From assembly GCA_016870275.1 (NCBI GenBank), contig VGBZ01000007.1:52732-116731 (forward strand): DNA of 64,000 nt. Direction: 5' to 3'. The notes under the pieces are model-generated. The model saw only the letters and a program-made list of their open reading frames with translations, was not told the DNA's origin and did no database searches. Position 1 is the stretch's first letter. Every line of letters begins with the position of its first letter. A program made the translations under genes and the position numbers. This document shows positions 32,518-41,645 of this stretch, piece after piece. This DNA comes from Actinomycetota bacterium (GTDB taxonomy: Bacteria; Actinomycetota; Acidimicrobiia; Acidimicrobiales; Microtrichaceae).

Positions 32518-33674
32518 ACCCCCTCGACATCGTCATCGCTGTCGGGGCGGTGATGGCGCTCCTCGGTGGATGGCGGATGGGATTCCTCGCCCGCGCCTTC
32601 GGGTGGGCGGGAGCCGGATTCGGCCTCCTCGCGGCGCTGGTGGCGGTACCTCGGCTCATTGCGTTGTTGGAGCTTGAGTCCAGGGGCGTGATCGCAGTGG
32701 CGAGCATTGTCACCACACTCGGACTGGTGACGGTTGGACAGGGCATCGGGGCGAGCATCGGGAACCGGGTCCGGCCCTCATCGGGGGACCGGGGGGCGCG
32801 AGCGGCGGACTCGCTGGCCGGGGCGGCGCTTGGGGTTCTCGGAGTCATGGTCGTGGTGTGGCTCGTGGCGCCGTTGATGCTGCGTTCTGGCGGTTGGACC
32901 GCCGGACTCGCCCGGAACTCGACGGTGGCGGGGTACATCAACCGAACGCTGCCTGTCCCTCCTCCGTTGCTCGACGAGCTCGAGCAACGTCTGCGATCCG
33001 GTGACTTTCCGGAACTGTTCAAGGACTTTCGACCTGCACCGGATGTGGGTCCACCGCCGGACGGTTCCGCCATCGGGGCCGACCAGCTCGCCGTTCTGAG
33101 CCGCAGCATCGTGCGCATCGAAGGACCGGCGTGTGACTCGATCCAGACTGGCAGCGGATGGGCGATCGGTCCCGGGGTCGTGGCGACCAACGCGCACGTC
33201 GTGGCGGGTACCGAATCGCTCGAGGTGGAGACAGTTGACGGCCGCCGAGGGGAGGCGAGCGTCGTGTCGTTCGATCCCGACACGGATCTGGCGCTGTTGC
33301 GCACCGAGGTTTCGCTCGACCCATTGCCCACGGCCTCGGGCGGAAGCGGCGATCGAGGTCTGGTGCTCGGGTTCCCCGGAGGCGGGCCGTTCGATCCGTC
33401 GCCGTTCGAGATCAGCGATGTGATCGATGCTCTCGGCTTCGACATCTACGACGACCGCGAGGTCGAACGCCGGTTGGTGGTGTTGAGCTCGGAACTGGCG
33501 CCGGGGGACTCCGGGAGTGCAGTCGTCCGTGAGGACGGACGCGTTGTCGCCGTGGCCGTGGCCGTCGCTCCCGACGCTCCAGGTGTGGCCTACGCCCTGC
33601 CGGTGGAGGATCTCGCCGATGATCTCGCATCCTCGAGCGGTGAGGCGGTCTCGACCGGCGACTGTCTGGAGTGA
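32514..33674 (+). CDS. MarP-like membrane serine protease (CvpA + trypsin-like domains)
   Basis: A 386-aa membrane-bound periplasmic protease related to mycobacterial MarP, needed there for acid and oxidative resistance. N-terminal CvpA-like region with four hydrophobic helices (about 5-140), a linker, then a chymotrypsin-fold domain. The triad is visible: His228 in TNAHVV, Asp258 in DPDTDLALL, Ser333 in APGDSGSA. Cys207 and Cys384 are placed like the regulatory disulfide Cys pair of MarP. ATGA overlap with trmI. Expected to cleave envelope proteins on stress. Confidence 0.9.
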   Translation: MNPLDIVIAVGAVMALLGGWRMGFLARAFGWAGAGFGLLAALVAVPRLIALLELESRGVIAVASIVTTLGLVTVGQGIGASIGNRVRPSSGDRGARAADSLAGAALGVLGVMVVVWLVAPLMLRSGGWTAGLARNSTVAGYINRTLPVPPPLLDELEQRLRSGDFPELFKDFRPAPDVGPPPDGSAIGADQLAVLSRSIVRIEGPACDSIQTGSGWAIGPGVVATNAHVVAGTESLEVETVDGRRGEASVVSFDPDTDLALLRTEVSLDPLPTASGGSGDRGLVLGFPGGGPFDPSPFEISDVIDALGFDIYDDREVERRLVVLSSELAPGDSGSAVVREDGRVVAVAVAVAPDAPGVAYALPVEDLADDLASSSGEAVSTGDCLE

Positions 33675-33701
33675 ATCAGCACCGGTGGGTGTTTCGGGCA
33701 A

Positions 33702-33707
33702 TAGGGT
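33702..33707 (+). promoter_or_regulatory. -10 element for leaderless Thr-rich membrane protein gene
   Basis: TAGGGT ends six bases before the GTG at 33714. Confidence 0.6.
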
Positions 33708-33713
33708 CGGGGC

Positions 33714-34238
33714 GTGAACGCTTCGGATCCGGATGGAACGCAACCGATTCAGCCGGCGAGTGGAGAACCGACCGGCATCATGGGCGGACCAGCTGGCACC
33801 GGCGGCGCTGATTCGGATCCGACCGAGGTGCTCCCGCAGGTCGCCGGTGGCGCCGTTGGGGGCTCGGTCCCTGATCCAGCGGCTGGGAATGCGGCTGTGA
33901 ATGTGGGCGCCTCTGCTGGGGTTCAGGGTTCGCCCAGATCCGGCGTCCCAGCCTGGGCGTGGGTCATCGTGGCGGCCATCGTGCTCGTCGGTGGTGGAAT
34001 CGCCTACGCCATCACCAGCAGCGGTGGCGAGTCGCCGTCGACGTCGACCACTGTTCCGGCGACGTCGAGTACGGCTGTTCCGACGACCTCGACGTCGACG
34101 ACGTCACGGCCGACCACAAGCGCCCGACCGACCACGACGGAGCGGCCGAGTTCGACGACGAGCACCACAACGTCCACGACGTCCACCACGACGACGAGCA
34201 GTACGCCCCCGGAGGGTGGTTCGGCTCCCGGGGCGTGA
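33714..34238 (+). CDS. Membrane-anchored protein with mucin-like Thr/Ser tail
   Basis: A 174-aa low-complexity protein, unrecognised. Cytoplasmic Gly/Pro/Ala-rich N-terminus (1-80), one membrane helix (AWAWVIVAAIVLVGGGIAYAI, about 80-100), and an outer tail of about 65 residues that is nearly all Thr, Ser, Pro and Arg. Such tails are typical O-mannosylation or wall-spanning stretches in actinobacteria. GTG start six bases after TAGGGT. It sits directly behind the MarP-like protease. Confidence 0.6.
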   Translation: MNASDPDGTQPIQPASGEPTGIMGGPAGTGGADSDPTEVLPQVAGGAVGGSVPDPAAGNAAVNVGASAGVQGSPRSGVPAWAWVIVAAIVLVGGGIAYAITSSGGESPSTSTTVPATSSTAVPTTSTSTTSRPTTSARPTTTERPSSTTSTTTSTTSTTTTSSTPPEGGSAPGA

Positions 34239-34272
34239 ACCCTTGGGTTGTCCTCGCTGAGAGCGCGGTGAA

Positions 34273-34521
34273 TCAGCCCTCTTCAGACTCGATGAAGATG
34301 CACTCGCCGGGGCATTCCTCGGCCGATTCGATCACGCCCTCGAGTTCCCCGTCCGGAATGACGGCGATCCCCTCGGTGCCACCCGGGTCCGAGAGAACCT
34401 TGTCACCGTCCTTGACGTAGGCGAGCCCGTCGTCGAGGAGGGTGAACACGGCCGGGGAGATCTCCTCGCAGAGACCGTCGCCCGTGCAGAGATCCTGATC
34501 GATCCAGACCTTGAGGGCCAT
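34273..34521 (-). CDS. Ferredoxin, 3Fe-4S type
   Basis: An 82-aa small ferredoxin. The cysteine pattern is CTGDGLC near the N-terminus (Cys12, Cys18) and CPGEC near the C-terminus (Cys70, Cys74), which fits a single-cluster 3Fe-4S or 4Fe-4S ferredoxin of the type serving cytochrome P450 and related oxidoreductases. DQDLCTGDGLCEEISPAVF is the diagnostic stretch. Such a gene often lies beside arc in actinobacteria. It is divergent from arc and shares its AT-rich intergenic region; a minus-strand TATGCT at 34581-34576 may be its -10 box. Confidence 0.88.
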   Translation of the reverse strand: MALKVWIDQDLCTGDGLCEEISPAVFTLLDDGLAYVKDGDKVLSDPGGTEGIAVIPDGELEGVIESAEECPGECIFIESEEG

Positions 34522-34593
34522 GAGGGTTGACCTGCCTTGTGGTAGCCGAACGGAGTCGGGGGACTGAACTCTGAGAGCATAGCCCTCGGAGAC

Positions 34594-34619
34594 ATTTACA
34601 CCGGAATCGGCGGGTAAAT
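34594..34619. promoter_or_regulatory. Inverted repeat in the ferredoxin-arc divergent promoter region
   Basis: ATTTAC and GTAAAT form a perfect 6-bp inverted repeat with a 14-base spacer in an AT-rich island of otherwise GC-rich DNA. A plus-strand TAAATT (34615-34620) within it could be the arc -10 box. A shared operator is plausible. Confidence 0.45.
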
Positions 34620-34706
34620 TTCGGCCGTGTCGAAACCTTTGGTGCCGAGTGGCGCAACGAGGCCGCCTGAGCGCTGTAGAACACCGAGAGAGAAACGGAG
34701 GTGGTC

Positions 34707-36479
34707 ATGGCCGATGACGACGAGATCGAGTCGACTGACGGAGAGCTGACCGATACCGAGACCGAAGCCCTCCGCGATCAGGTGCGTTCCCTCGAGGAGG
34801 ACGTCACTGCTCTCGTCCGCCGCCTGCAGGACGGTCCGAAGCGGGTCCGGACGCTCGAGGAGCGCCTTCTCGAGACCAAGGGTCAGCTCGCCCAAGCGGT
34901 CAGCCAGAACGAGAAGTTGAGCTACACCCTTCGAGAAGCGCGTGACCACATCGCTGCGCTCCGGGAAGAGGTCGACAAGCTCACGCAACCGCCTGCCGCC
35001 TACGCCACGTTGCTCGGCACCAACGACGACGGAACCGTCGACGTCCAGGCCGCTGGCCGGAAGATGAGGGTTCAGGTGTCGCCGGCGATCGAGTCCGAGG
35101 AGCTCGATCCCGGATCCGAGGTCGTGCTCAACGACGCCTACAACGTCGTCATGGTCCGGAGTCCCGAGGCGGCGGGCGAGACCGTCACGCTGGTCGAACT
35201 GCTCGATGACGGGCGACGGGCGCTGGTGATCGGCCGAGCCGACGAGCAGCGGGTGGCCGAGCTCGCTGAGCAGTTGCGTGACGAGCGACTTCGGAGCGGG
35301 GACATCCTGCTCGTGGATCCTCGCAGCGGCCTCCTGCTGGAACGCCTCCCTCGGCCCGAGGTGGAGGAGCTCGTGCTCGAGGAGGTGCCGGACATCGCCT
35401 ACTCCGACATCGGGGGCCTCGATGACCAGATCGAGCAGATCACCGACGCCGTCGAGCTGCCGTTCCTCCACCAGGACCTGTTTCGTGACTACGACCTTCC
35501 GGCACCCAAGGGAATCCTCCTCTACGGCCCTCCGGGTTGCGGCAAGACCCTCATTGCCAAGGCCGTTGCCAACAGCCTCGCCAAGAAGGTGAGTGAATCC
35601 ACCGGAGCCGAGGCCCGGAGCTTCTTCTTGAACATCAAGGGGCCGGAACTGCTCAACAAGTACGTCGGTGAGACCGAGCGGCACATCAGACTCGTCTTCC
35701 AACGGGCCCGCGAGAAGGCTGCGGAGGGTCTCCCGGTGATCGTGTTCTTCGACGAGATGGAGTCGTTGTTCCGCACGCGTGGCACCGGGATCTCCTCGGA
35801 CATGGAGGCGACGATCGTTCCGCAGTTGCTCGCCGAGATCGATGGAGTCGAGACGCTCCGCAACGTGATCGTCATCGGCGCCTCCAACCGCGAGGACCTC
35901 ATCGACCCCGCCATCCTCCGGCCCGGTCGACTCGACGTGAAGATCAAGATCAGTCGTCCCGACGAGTCCGCCGCCTCGCAGATCTTCGCCCGGTACCTCA
36001 CCACGGCGCTGCCCCTCGATTCAGAAGAGGTCGACTCACTCGGCGGGGGAGACGCCGATAAGGCGATCCGGGTGATGATCGAGCGCACCGTCGAGGAGAT
36101 GTACCGCGACGACGAGCTCAACCAGTTCCTCGAGGTGACCTACCAGAACGGGGACAAGGAGATCATGTTCTTCAAGGACTTCTCCTCGGGCGCGATGATC
36201 GAGAACATCGTCCGACGGGCCAAGAAGCTGGCCATCAAACGGGAACTCGGCGGCGGATCCCGTGGGATCAGGGTCCAGGACCTGATCGACTCGATCCATC
36301 GCGAGTACAAGGAGCACGAGGACCTCCCCAACACGACGAATCCGGACGACTGGGCCAAGATCTCCGGGAAGAAGGGTGAACGGATCATCTACGTCCGCAC
36401 GTTGGTTCACGATCACGAGTCGGCCGATCCGACCGGGGGCCGGTCCATCGAGCGCGTCGCCACCGGCCAGTACCTCTGA
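34707..36479 (+). CDS. arc: Proteasome-associated AAA ATPase (ARC/Mpa)
   Basis: Hexameric ATPase that captures Pup on tagged proteins, unfolds them and feeds them to the 20S proteasome (590 aa). Order: N-terminal coiled coil (about 20-95, [14 protein letters not shown] and following) that binds Pup, tandem OB domains (about 97-240), AAA domain with Walker A GPPGCGKT (about 274-281), Walker [11 protein letters not shown], and sensor NREDLID. The last residues GQYL carry the penultimate Tyr that docks in the proteasome alpha ring. ATG 34707 has GGAGG five bases upstream. Followed by dop after 19 bases. Confidence 0.97.
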   Translation: MADDDEIESTDGELTDTETEALRDQVRSLEEDVTALVRRLQDGPKRVRTLEERLLETKGQLAQAVSQNEKLSYTLREARDHIAALREEVDKLTQPPAAYATLLGTNDDGTVDVQAAGRKMRVQVSPAIESEELDPGSEVVLNDAYNVVMVRSPEAAGETVTLVELLDDGRRALVIGRADEQRVAELAEQLRDERLRSGDILLVDPRSGLLLERLPRPEVEELVLEEVPDIAYSDIGGLDDQIEQITDAVELPFLHQDLFRDYDLPAPKGILLYGPPGCGKTLIAKAVANSLAKKVSESTGAEARSFFLNIKGPELLNKYVGETERHIRLVFQRAREKAAEGLPVIVFFDEMESLFRTRGTGISSDMEATIVPQLLAEIDGVETLRNVIVIGASNREDLIDPAILRPGRLDVKIKISRPDESAASQIFARYLTTALPLDSEEVDSLGGGDADKAIRVMIERTVEEMYRDDELNQFLEVTYQNGDKEIMFFKDFSSGAMIENIVRRAKKLAIKRELGGGSRGIRVQDLIDSIHREYKEHEDLPNTTNPDDWAKISGKKGERIIYVRTLVHDHESADPTGGRSIERVATGQYL

Positions 36480-36498
36480 GGCCGAGCGGCTCCTGAGC

Positions 36499-38013
36499 GT
36501 GGCGATTCCCAAGATCATTGGAATAGAGACCGAGTACGGAATCCTTGTTCGGGGTGCGCCGGAGTCCAATCCCATTGCGGCGTCCTCAACCCTCATCAAC
36601 GCCTACCTCACCACCCTCGAACAGGGCCGAGGCGGGCATCGGACGCAGCGGGTCGGGTGGGACTTCCAGGACGAGTCGCCGGGGACAGATGCCCGCGGTG
36701 ATGCGCTGTTGTTGTCATTGGCTCCAGAGGTCGAGACCCATCTGGTCAACGCAGTTCTGACGAATGGTGCGCGGTACTACGTCGACCACGCCCATCCGGA
36801 GTTCTCCTGTCCGGAGACCGCCGATGCGCTGAGCGCCGTCCGCTACGACCGGGCCGGCGAGGAGGTGATGCTGCAGTCCATGGGTGCCGCTCGATCGTTC
36901 CTTCCGGACGGCGAGGAGATCGTCGTCTACAAGAACAACTCCGACGGCAAGGGCAACAGCTATGGATGCCACGAGAACTACCTCGTCGACCGGGCCGTGC
37001 CGTTCGGACAGATCGTCGTCCACGCCACCGTGCACCTGGTGACCCGGCAGATCTTCACGGGGGCGGGCAAGGTCGGTACCGAGGCGCCCGGTCCGGATCC
37101 GGACCGGGTCCCGTTCCAATTGACCCAGCGGGCGGACTTCTTCGAAGAGGAGGTGGGCCTCGAGACCACCCTGAAGCGACCGATCATCAACACCCGCGAC
37201 GAGCCGCACGCCGATGCGCAGAAGTACCGCCGTCTCCACGTGATCGCCGGCGACGCAAACATGTCCGAGGTGGCGACCTTCCTCAAGCTCGGCACCACGG
37301 CCCTCGTCCTTGCGATGTTGGAGGATGACGCTCTCGGTCCCCCGATCGGACTGGCCCGACCCGTCCCGAGCATGCATCAGGTGTCCCGGGACCTCACCCT
37401 GTCCTCGCTGCTCGAGCTCGATGACCACCGCACCGCCACCGCCCTCGAGATCCAGTTCGGCCTGCTCGAACGAGCCGAGGCCTACGCCGCCACCTGCGAC
37501 GTGGATGTCGTCGGCGGCGCCGAGGTGTGCACGGCCATCGTGGATCAGTGGCGATCGGTGCTCGAGGGTCTGGAGCGTGACCCCGACGAGGTTGCCGACC
37601 GGGTCGACTGGGCGGCCAAGCACCGGCTGTTCACGGCGTATCGGGAACGGCACGGCATCGACTGGGACGATCCGCGTCTGCGAGCGATGGACCTTCAGTA
37701 CCACGACCTGCGTCCCGGTTCGTCGCTCAGTCGTCGGGTTGGTCTCGTGACGCTCGTCGACCACGAGGCTGTGCTCGCAGCAGTGGCCGATCCTCCGGAG
37801 GACACGAGGGCGTTCTTCCGGGGGGCGTGCCTGGCCAAGTTCGCCCCCGAGATCGTGGCGGCCAACTGGGACTCGATCGTGTTCGACACCGGCGAGCCCG
37901 CTCTCCACCGGATCCCCATGCTCGAGCCCGGTCGTGGGACCCGGGCTCATGTGGGGGAACTGATCGAACGTGCGACCTCGGCGCAGGACCTGATCGAATC
38001 TCTCGGTCGCTGA
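36499..38013 (+). CDS. dop: Pup deamidase/depupylase Dop
   Basis: Carboxylate-amine-ligase fold enzyme that deamidates the Pup C-terminal Gln where needed and cleaves Pup from targets (504 aa). N-terminal GIETEYG holds the metal-binding glutamates, YYVDHAHPEFSCPE holds the catalytic Asp96, and [18 protein letters not shown] and [20 protein letters not shown] are shared with PafA. The early insertion between strands (Dop loop) and greater length distinguish it from PafA at 40271. GTG at 36499; the frame is open further upstream inside arc, but the family start is here. Because the local Pup already ends in Glu, only depupylation may be needed. Confidence 0.95.
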   Translation: MAIPKIIGIETEYGILVRGAPESNPIAASSTLINAYLTTLEQGRGGHRTQRVGWDFQDESPGTDARGDALLLSLAPEVETHLVNAVLTNGARYYVDHAHPEFSCPETADALSAVRYDRAGEEVMLQSMGAARSFLPDGEEIVVYKNNSDGKGNSYGCHENYLVDRAVPFGQIVVHATVHLVTRQIFTGAGKVGTEAPGPDPDRVPFQLTQRADFFEEEVGLETTLKRPIINTRDEPHADAQKYRRLHVIAGDANMSEVATFLKLGTTALVLAMLEDDALGPPIGLARPVPSMHQVSRDLTLSSLLELDDHRTATALEIQFGLLERAEAYAATCDVDVVGGAEVCTAIVDQWRSVLEGLERDPDEVADRVDWAAKHRLFTAYRERHGIDWDDPRLRAMDLQYHDLRPGSSLSRRVGLVTLVDHEAVLAAVADPPEDTRAFFRGACLAKFAPEIVAANWDSIVFDTGEPALHRIPMLEPGRGTRAHVGELIERATSAQDLIESLGR

Positions 38014-38071
38014 GCGGTCGCCGCAGAGGCCGAGAGGGGTCCGCTGTCCGCCGATCCCACCGACGCCGCGG

Positions 38072-38077
38072 TACGGT
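38072..38077 (+). promoter_or_regulatory. -10 element for leaderless pup
   Basis: TACGGT ends seven bases before the ATG at 38085, giving pup-prcB-prcA a promoter separate from arc-dop. Confidence 0.55.
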
Positions 38078-38084
38078 GTCGGAG

Positions 38085-38279
38085 ATGGCCGAGCGAGAAC
38101 AGAAAAAGCGCACAGCGCCTGCGCGGCAGGAGCCGTCGGTGGAGGAGGTTCCGCCGACCAGCGAGGCAGGCGACAAGATCAAGGCAGACATCGACGACCT
38201 GCTCGACGAGATCGATGACGTTCTCGAGACGAATGCCGAGGACTTCGTGAAGTCCTATATCCAGAAGGGCGGAGAGTAG
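38085..38279 (+). CDS. pup: Prokaryotic ubiquitin-like protein Pup (Glu-ending form)
   Basis: Intrinsically disordered 64-aa tag that is ligated by PafA through its C-terminal Glu to lysines of targets. N-terminal basic/Gln stretch ([14 protein letters not shown]), the ARC-binding helical core [20 protein letters not shown], and the end [10 protein letters not shown]. Encoding Glu rather than the Gln of mycobacterial Pup means no deamidation is needed before ligation. ATG 38085 is seven bases after TACGGT; the in-frame GTG at 38076 is too close to that box. prcB starts five bases after the stop. Confidence 0.95.
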   Translation: MAEREQKKRTAPARQEPSVEEVPPTSEAGDKIKADIDDLLDEIDDVLETNAEDFVKSYIQKGGE

Positions 38280-38284
38280 GGTCG

Positions 38285-39103
38285 GTGCCCCTGCCGCTGT
38301 TCACTGCCGGTGACGATCCCGGCCCGGACTTCGCTTCGCTCGCACGCCGGGTCGGTGTCCTGTCGTCTCCTGACCTCAACCCCGGGGCGGTGCCGTTCGA
38401 GGTGGCGCACGGGACCACGTGCGTGGCTGTTCGATTCGCCGACGGTGTGGTGATGGCCGGAGATCGTCGAGCCACGTCGGGCAACTTGATCTCGCACCGG
38501 CACATCGAGAAGGTCTTTCCTGCTGATCGGCACTCCGGTGTGGCGATCGCCGGGGCGGCGGGGCCGGCGGTGGAGATGGTGAGGTTGTTCCAGCTCCAAC
38601 TCGAACACTACGAGAAGGTCGAGGGGGCGCCTCTCAGTCTCGAGGGCAAGGCCAACCAGCTGTCTCAGATGGTCCGCAACCACCTGCCTGCGGCAATGCA
38701 GGGATTCGTCGTCGTTCCGATCTTCGCCGGCTTCGACACCTCGCAGGCCCTCGGGCGTCTTTACCAGTACGACGCCACCGGCGGGCGCTATGAAGAGCTC
38801 GACTTCGCAGCGACGGGGTCGGGGAGCCTGCAGGCCAGCACGGTCATCAAGCTCGGATACCGGATCGGCCTCGGCCGTGACGAGACGGTGGATCTGGTCC
38901 TGCGAGCTCTGTTCGAGGCGGCCGATGAGGACTCAGCGACGGGTGGTCCCGATCTGATCCGGAACATCTTCCCTGTGGTTGCGACCATCACCGCAGGCGG
39001 GTTCGAGCGCGTTCCCGATGATGAGCTCCGGGGACGGTTCGAGGGAATCATCGAGGATCTCCGCTCCGACCGGGGCGGCGTGGAGGGCGGTGAGGTCCAG
39101 TGA
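38285..39103 (+). CDS. prcB: 20S proteasome beta subunit PrcB
   Basis: Catalytic subunit of the core particle (272 aa precursor). A propeptide of 43 residues ends in AHG, and autocleavage exposes Thr44 (TTCVAV) as the N-terminal nucleophile; the catalytic Asp and Lys follow in [13 protein letters not shown] and the HIEKVF segment. The remaining fold matches actinobacterial PrcB through [22 protein letters not shown] start five bases after pup. Its stop overlaps the prcA start (GTGA). Confidence 0.97.
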   Translation: MPLPLFTAGDDPGPDFASLARRVGVLSSPDLNPGAVPFEVAHGTTCVAVRFADGVVMAGDRRATSGNLISHRHIEKVFPADRHSGVAIAGAAGPAVEMVRLFQLQLEHYEKVEGAPLSLEGKANQLSQMVRNHLPAAMQGFVVVPIFAGFDTSQALGRLYQYDATGGRYEELDFAATGSGSLQASTVIKLGYRIGLGRDETVDLVLRALFEAADEDSATGGPDLIRNIFPVVATITAGGFERVPDDELRGRFEGIIEDLRSDRGGVEGGEVQ

Positions 39104-39801
39104 CCGCACCGTTCTACGTGTCCCCGGAGCAGTTGATGAAGGATCGGGCGGACTACGCCCGAAAGGGAATCGCCCGGGGACGATCGCTCGTCGCCAGCGT
39201 GTACGCCGCCGGTGTGCTGCTGTGTGCCGAGAATCCCTCGCGGACTCTGCGCAAGGTGTCGGAGATCTACGACCGGATCGCCTTTGCCGGAGTCGGGAAG
39301 TACAACGAGTTCGACCAACTACGAATCGCTGGTGTGCGCGCCGCTGACCTGAAGGGGTTCGCCTTCAGTCGAGGGGATGTCGATGCTCGGGCTCTGGCCA
39401 ATCAGTACGCCCAGATGCTCGGCCAGGTGTTCACCCACGAGATGAAGCCGATGGAGGTCGAGATCCTCGTCGCTGAGGTTGCGGCCGTCCCGGCCTCCGC
39501 AGTCGCACAGGGAACCGACCAGCTGTTCCACATCCGCTACGACGGAACGCTGGTCGACCAATCCGACTTTGCCGTGCTCGGCGGAGATGCCGAGGCGATC
39601 AGCGAGCGACTCGCTGCGGGCTGGAACGGATCGGCCGACCTCGGTGCCGCCCTGCGGACCGCCGTGGGTGCCCTCGCCGGTGCCGATCGGTCGCTCGGGG
39701 CCGGCGAGCTCGAAGTGGCTGTCCTCGATCGGGACGCCACCCGGCGTGCCTTCCGCCGTATCGACGACGACGCAGTCACCGACCTGCTCGCCGCTGAGTG
39801 A
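39100..39801 (+). CDS. prcA: 20S proteasome alpha subunit PrcA
   Basis: Forms the gated outer heptameric rings that receive unfolded substrates from ARC (233 aa). Diagnostic stretches are [21 protein letters not shown] (gating N-terminus), [32 protein letters not shown], and [23 protein letters not shown]. The Lys of the ARC-docking pocket between subunits is expected in the conserved KVSE helix. GTG start overlapping prcB. The 36 bases to the convergent downstream gene show no clear terminator. Confidence 0.97.
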   Translation: MTAPFYVSPEQLMKDRADYARKGIARGRSLVASVYAAGVLLCAENPSRTLRKVSEIYDRIAFAGVGKYNEFDQLRIAGVRAADLKGFAFSRGDVDARALANQYAQMLGQVFTHEMKPMEVEILVAEVAAVPASAVAQGTDQLFHIRYDGTLVDQSDFAVLGGDAEAISERLAAGWNGSADLGAALRTAVGALAGADRSLGAGELEVAVLDRDATRRAFRRIDDDAVTDLLAAE

Positions 39802-39837
39802 GCGCACCGCCTCGGCTGCGGACCTCGGTATCCGGGA

Positions 39838-40209
39838 TCAGCGCACGACATCGAGCAGCCCGAGGAGCCACTCGATGATCAGCAGGCCGCTCGGGAGCAG
39901 CAGGCCTGCGGCGAGGGCCGCACGGAGCACGCGGAGCCCCGGGGTGAGCACCGGGCCGCGTCTGGGACCGGAGGGGTGCGGGCCATCGTGGCTCCCGTCG
40001 CTCTCATCGGGTGCGTCGACGGCGAGGACCTCACGGGCGTCGTCGTGTTCGAGGGCCGGGACGAGCACCTCCAGCCAGCCGATCGGGTGCGTGGTCGGAA
40101 CGAGTTCCCGGCTCCTGATCTCCCACAAGAGGCCGTGTGCACCGAGCTTTGCGGCGTACAGATCGGCTTCGAACCGGGTCGAAGCAGTTGCCACCACGAC
40201 CATCTCCAT
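39838..40209 (-). CDS. DUF2007-like protein with C-terminal membrane helix
   Basis: A 123-aa protein. The N-terminal 65 residues match DUF2007 (putative signal-transducing, ferredoxin-like fold): VATASTRFEADLYAAKLGAHGL and WLEVLVPALEHDDAREVL. A charged Pro/Gly linker leads to one C-terminal hydrophobic stretch (LRAALAAGLLLPSGLLIIEWLLGLL), so it is tail-anchored. ATG start six bases after minus-strand TAGTCT, back to back with pafA. Function unknown. Confidence 0.7.
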   Translation of the reverse strand: MEMVVVATASTRFEADLYAAKLGAHGLLWEIRSRELVPTTHPIGWLEVLVPALEHDDAREVLAVDAPDESDGSHDGPHPSGPRRGPVLTPGLRVLRAALAAGLLLPSGLLIIEWLLGLLDVVR

Positions 40210-40215
40210 GTCGGG

Positions 40216-40221
40216 AGACTA
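40216..40221 (-). promoter_or_regulatory. -10 element for leaderless DUF2007-like gene
   Basis: Minus-strand TAGTCT ends six bases before the ATG at 40209. It forms, with the pafA box, the inverted pair CTAACC/GGTTAG. Confidence 0.6.
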
Positions 40222-40258
40222 ACCACCGGGGCTGCGCCACGTCGGCGGGAGACGCGGT

Positions 40259-40264
40259 TAGCTT
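40259..40264 (+). promoter_or_regulatory. -10 element for leaderless pafA
   Basis: TAGCTT ends six bases before the pafA ATG at 40271. Confidence 0.65.
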
Positions 40265-40270
40265 GACCGG

Positions 40271-41629
40271 ATGGATCGTCGGATCTACGGCCTCGAGAAC
40301 GAGTACGGGGTCACGTGCACCTTGCGCGGCCAGCGTCGACTGAGCCCCGACGAGGTCGCTCGGTACCTCTTCCGGCGTGTGGTCTCCTGGGGAAGGTCCT
40401 CGAACGTCTTCCTCGCCAACGGCGCCCGCCTCTACCTCGATGTCGGATCGCACCCGGAGTACGCCACCCCCGAGTGTGATTCCCTGTTCGACCTGATCGC
40501 CCACGACAAGGCTGGTGAGTTGATCCTCGGCCAACTCGTCGACTCCGCCGAGGAACGCCTCGCCGAGGAGGGCATCCGGGGTGACATCTACCTGTTCCGC
40601 AACAACACCGACTCCGCCGGCAACAGCTACGGGTGCCACGAGAACTACCTCACGAGCCGTGACGACGATCTCAGTCACTACACCGAGGTGCTCATCCCCT
40701 TCCTCGTCACCCGTCAGATCTACGCCGGCGCCGGAAAGGTGGTCCACACCGCCAGGGGCGCCCAGTTCTCTCTCGCCCAGCGTGCCGAGCACATCTGGGA
40801 GGGCGTCTCCTCGGCCACCACGAGGTCCCGGCCGATCATCAACACCCGCGACGAGCCACACGCCGACTCCGACCGTTTCCGCCGACTGCACGTGATCGTC
40901 GGCGATTCGAACATGAGCGAGTACGCCACCTTCCTCAAGGTCGGAGCGTGTTCGCTGGTGCTTCGGATGCTCGAGGACCCCGGGGTCGTGCTGCGTGACA
41001 TGAGCCTCGAGAACCCGATTCGGGCGATCCGGGAGATCAGTCACGATCCCACGTGCACCCGCCCGGTACGACTCTCCAATGGACGGGAACTCTCGGCGCT
41101 CCAGATCCAATCCGAGTACCTCGAGCGGGCGTTGCGCTACGCACAGCATCACGACCTGTCCCCGCAGGAGAAGCAGGCGCTCGACATGTGGGAGCACGTG
41201 ATGGTCGGGCTTGCCGAGGATCCGCTGTCCCTGGACCGGGAACTCGACTGGGTGATCAAGTACCGATTGATCGAGGCTTACCGCGCCCGACACGATCTCT
41301 CCCTGATGAGCCCGCAGGTGGCGCTGCTCGACCTCCAGTATCACGACATCAACCGGGAGCGATCGGTGTTCTACAAGCTCCAGCACCGCAACATGGTCGA
41401 CCGGGTCGTCACCGATGCTGCGATCACGGAGGCAGTGGAGCAGCCGCCACAGACCACCCGGGCGCGGCTTCGGGGTGAGTTCATCCGGCGAGCCAAGGAG
41501 CGCAAGCGTGACTACACGGTGGATTGGGTTCACCTGAAGCTCAACGACCAGGCACAGCGGACGGTGCTGTGCAAGGACCCGTTCAAGTCACACGACGATC
41601 GCGTCGATCGCCTGATCGAATCGCTCTGA
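40271..41629 (+). CDS. pafA: Pup-protein ligase PafA
   Basis: Joins the C-terminal Glu of Pup to target lysines with ATP, through a phosphorylated Pup intermediate (452 aa, usual length). Metal/ATP residues lie in GLENEYG (Glu9, Glu11); catalytic Asp57 is in [17 protein letters not shown], at the same residue number as in M. tuberculosis Paf[20 protein letters not shown] and [20 protein letters not shown] are shared with Dop. It lacks the Dop loop. ATG start six bases after TAGCTT, so it is expressed from its own leaderless-type promoter. Confidence 0.97.
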   Translation: MDRRIYGLENEYGVTCTLRGQRRLSPDEVARYLFRRVVSWGRSSNVFLANGARLYLDVGSHPEYATPECDSLFDLIAHDKAGELILGQLVDSAEERLAEEGIRGDIYLFRNNTDSAGNSYGCHENYLTSRDDDLSHYTEVLIPFLVTRQIYAGAGKVVHTARGAQFSLAQRAEHIWEGVSSATTRSRPIINTRDEPHADSDRFRRLHVIVGDSNMSEYATFLKVGACSLVLRMLEDPGVVLRDMSLENPIRAIREISHDPTCTRPVRLSNGRELSALQIQSEYLERALRYAQHHDLSPQEKQALDMWEHVMVGLAEDPLSLDRELDWVIKYRLIEAYRARHDLSLMSPQVALLDLQYHDINRERSVFYKLQHRNMVDRVVTDAAITEAVEQPPQTTRARLRGEFIRRAKERKRDYTVDWVHLKLNDQAQRTVLCKDPFKSHDDRVDRLIESL

Positions 41630-41645
41630 GAGCAGGGGAACAGGA

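Noticed and set aside
40031..41533. 500-codon minus-strand frame over pafA
   Set aside because: Antisense to a textbook PafA; no recognisable domain. Same verdict for 36715-37950, 41724-43268 and 50096-51544.
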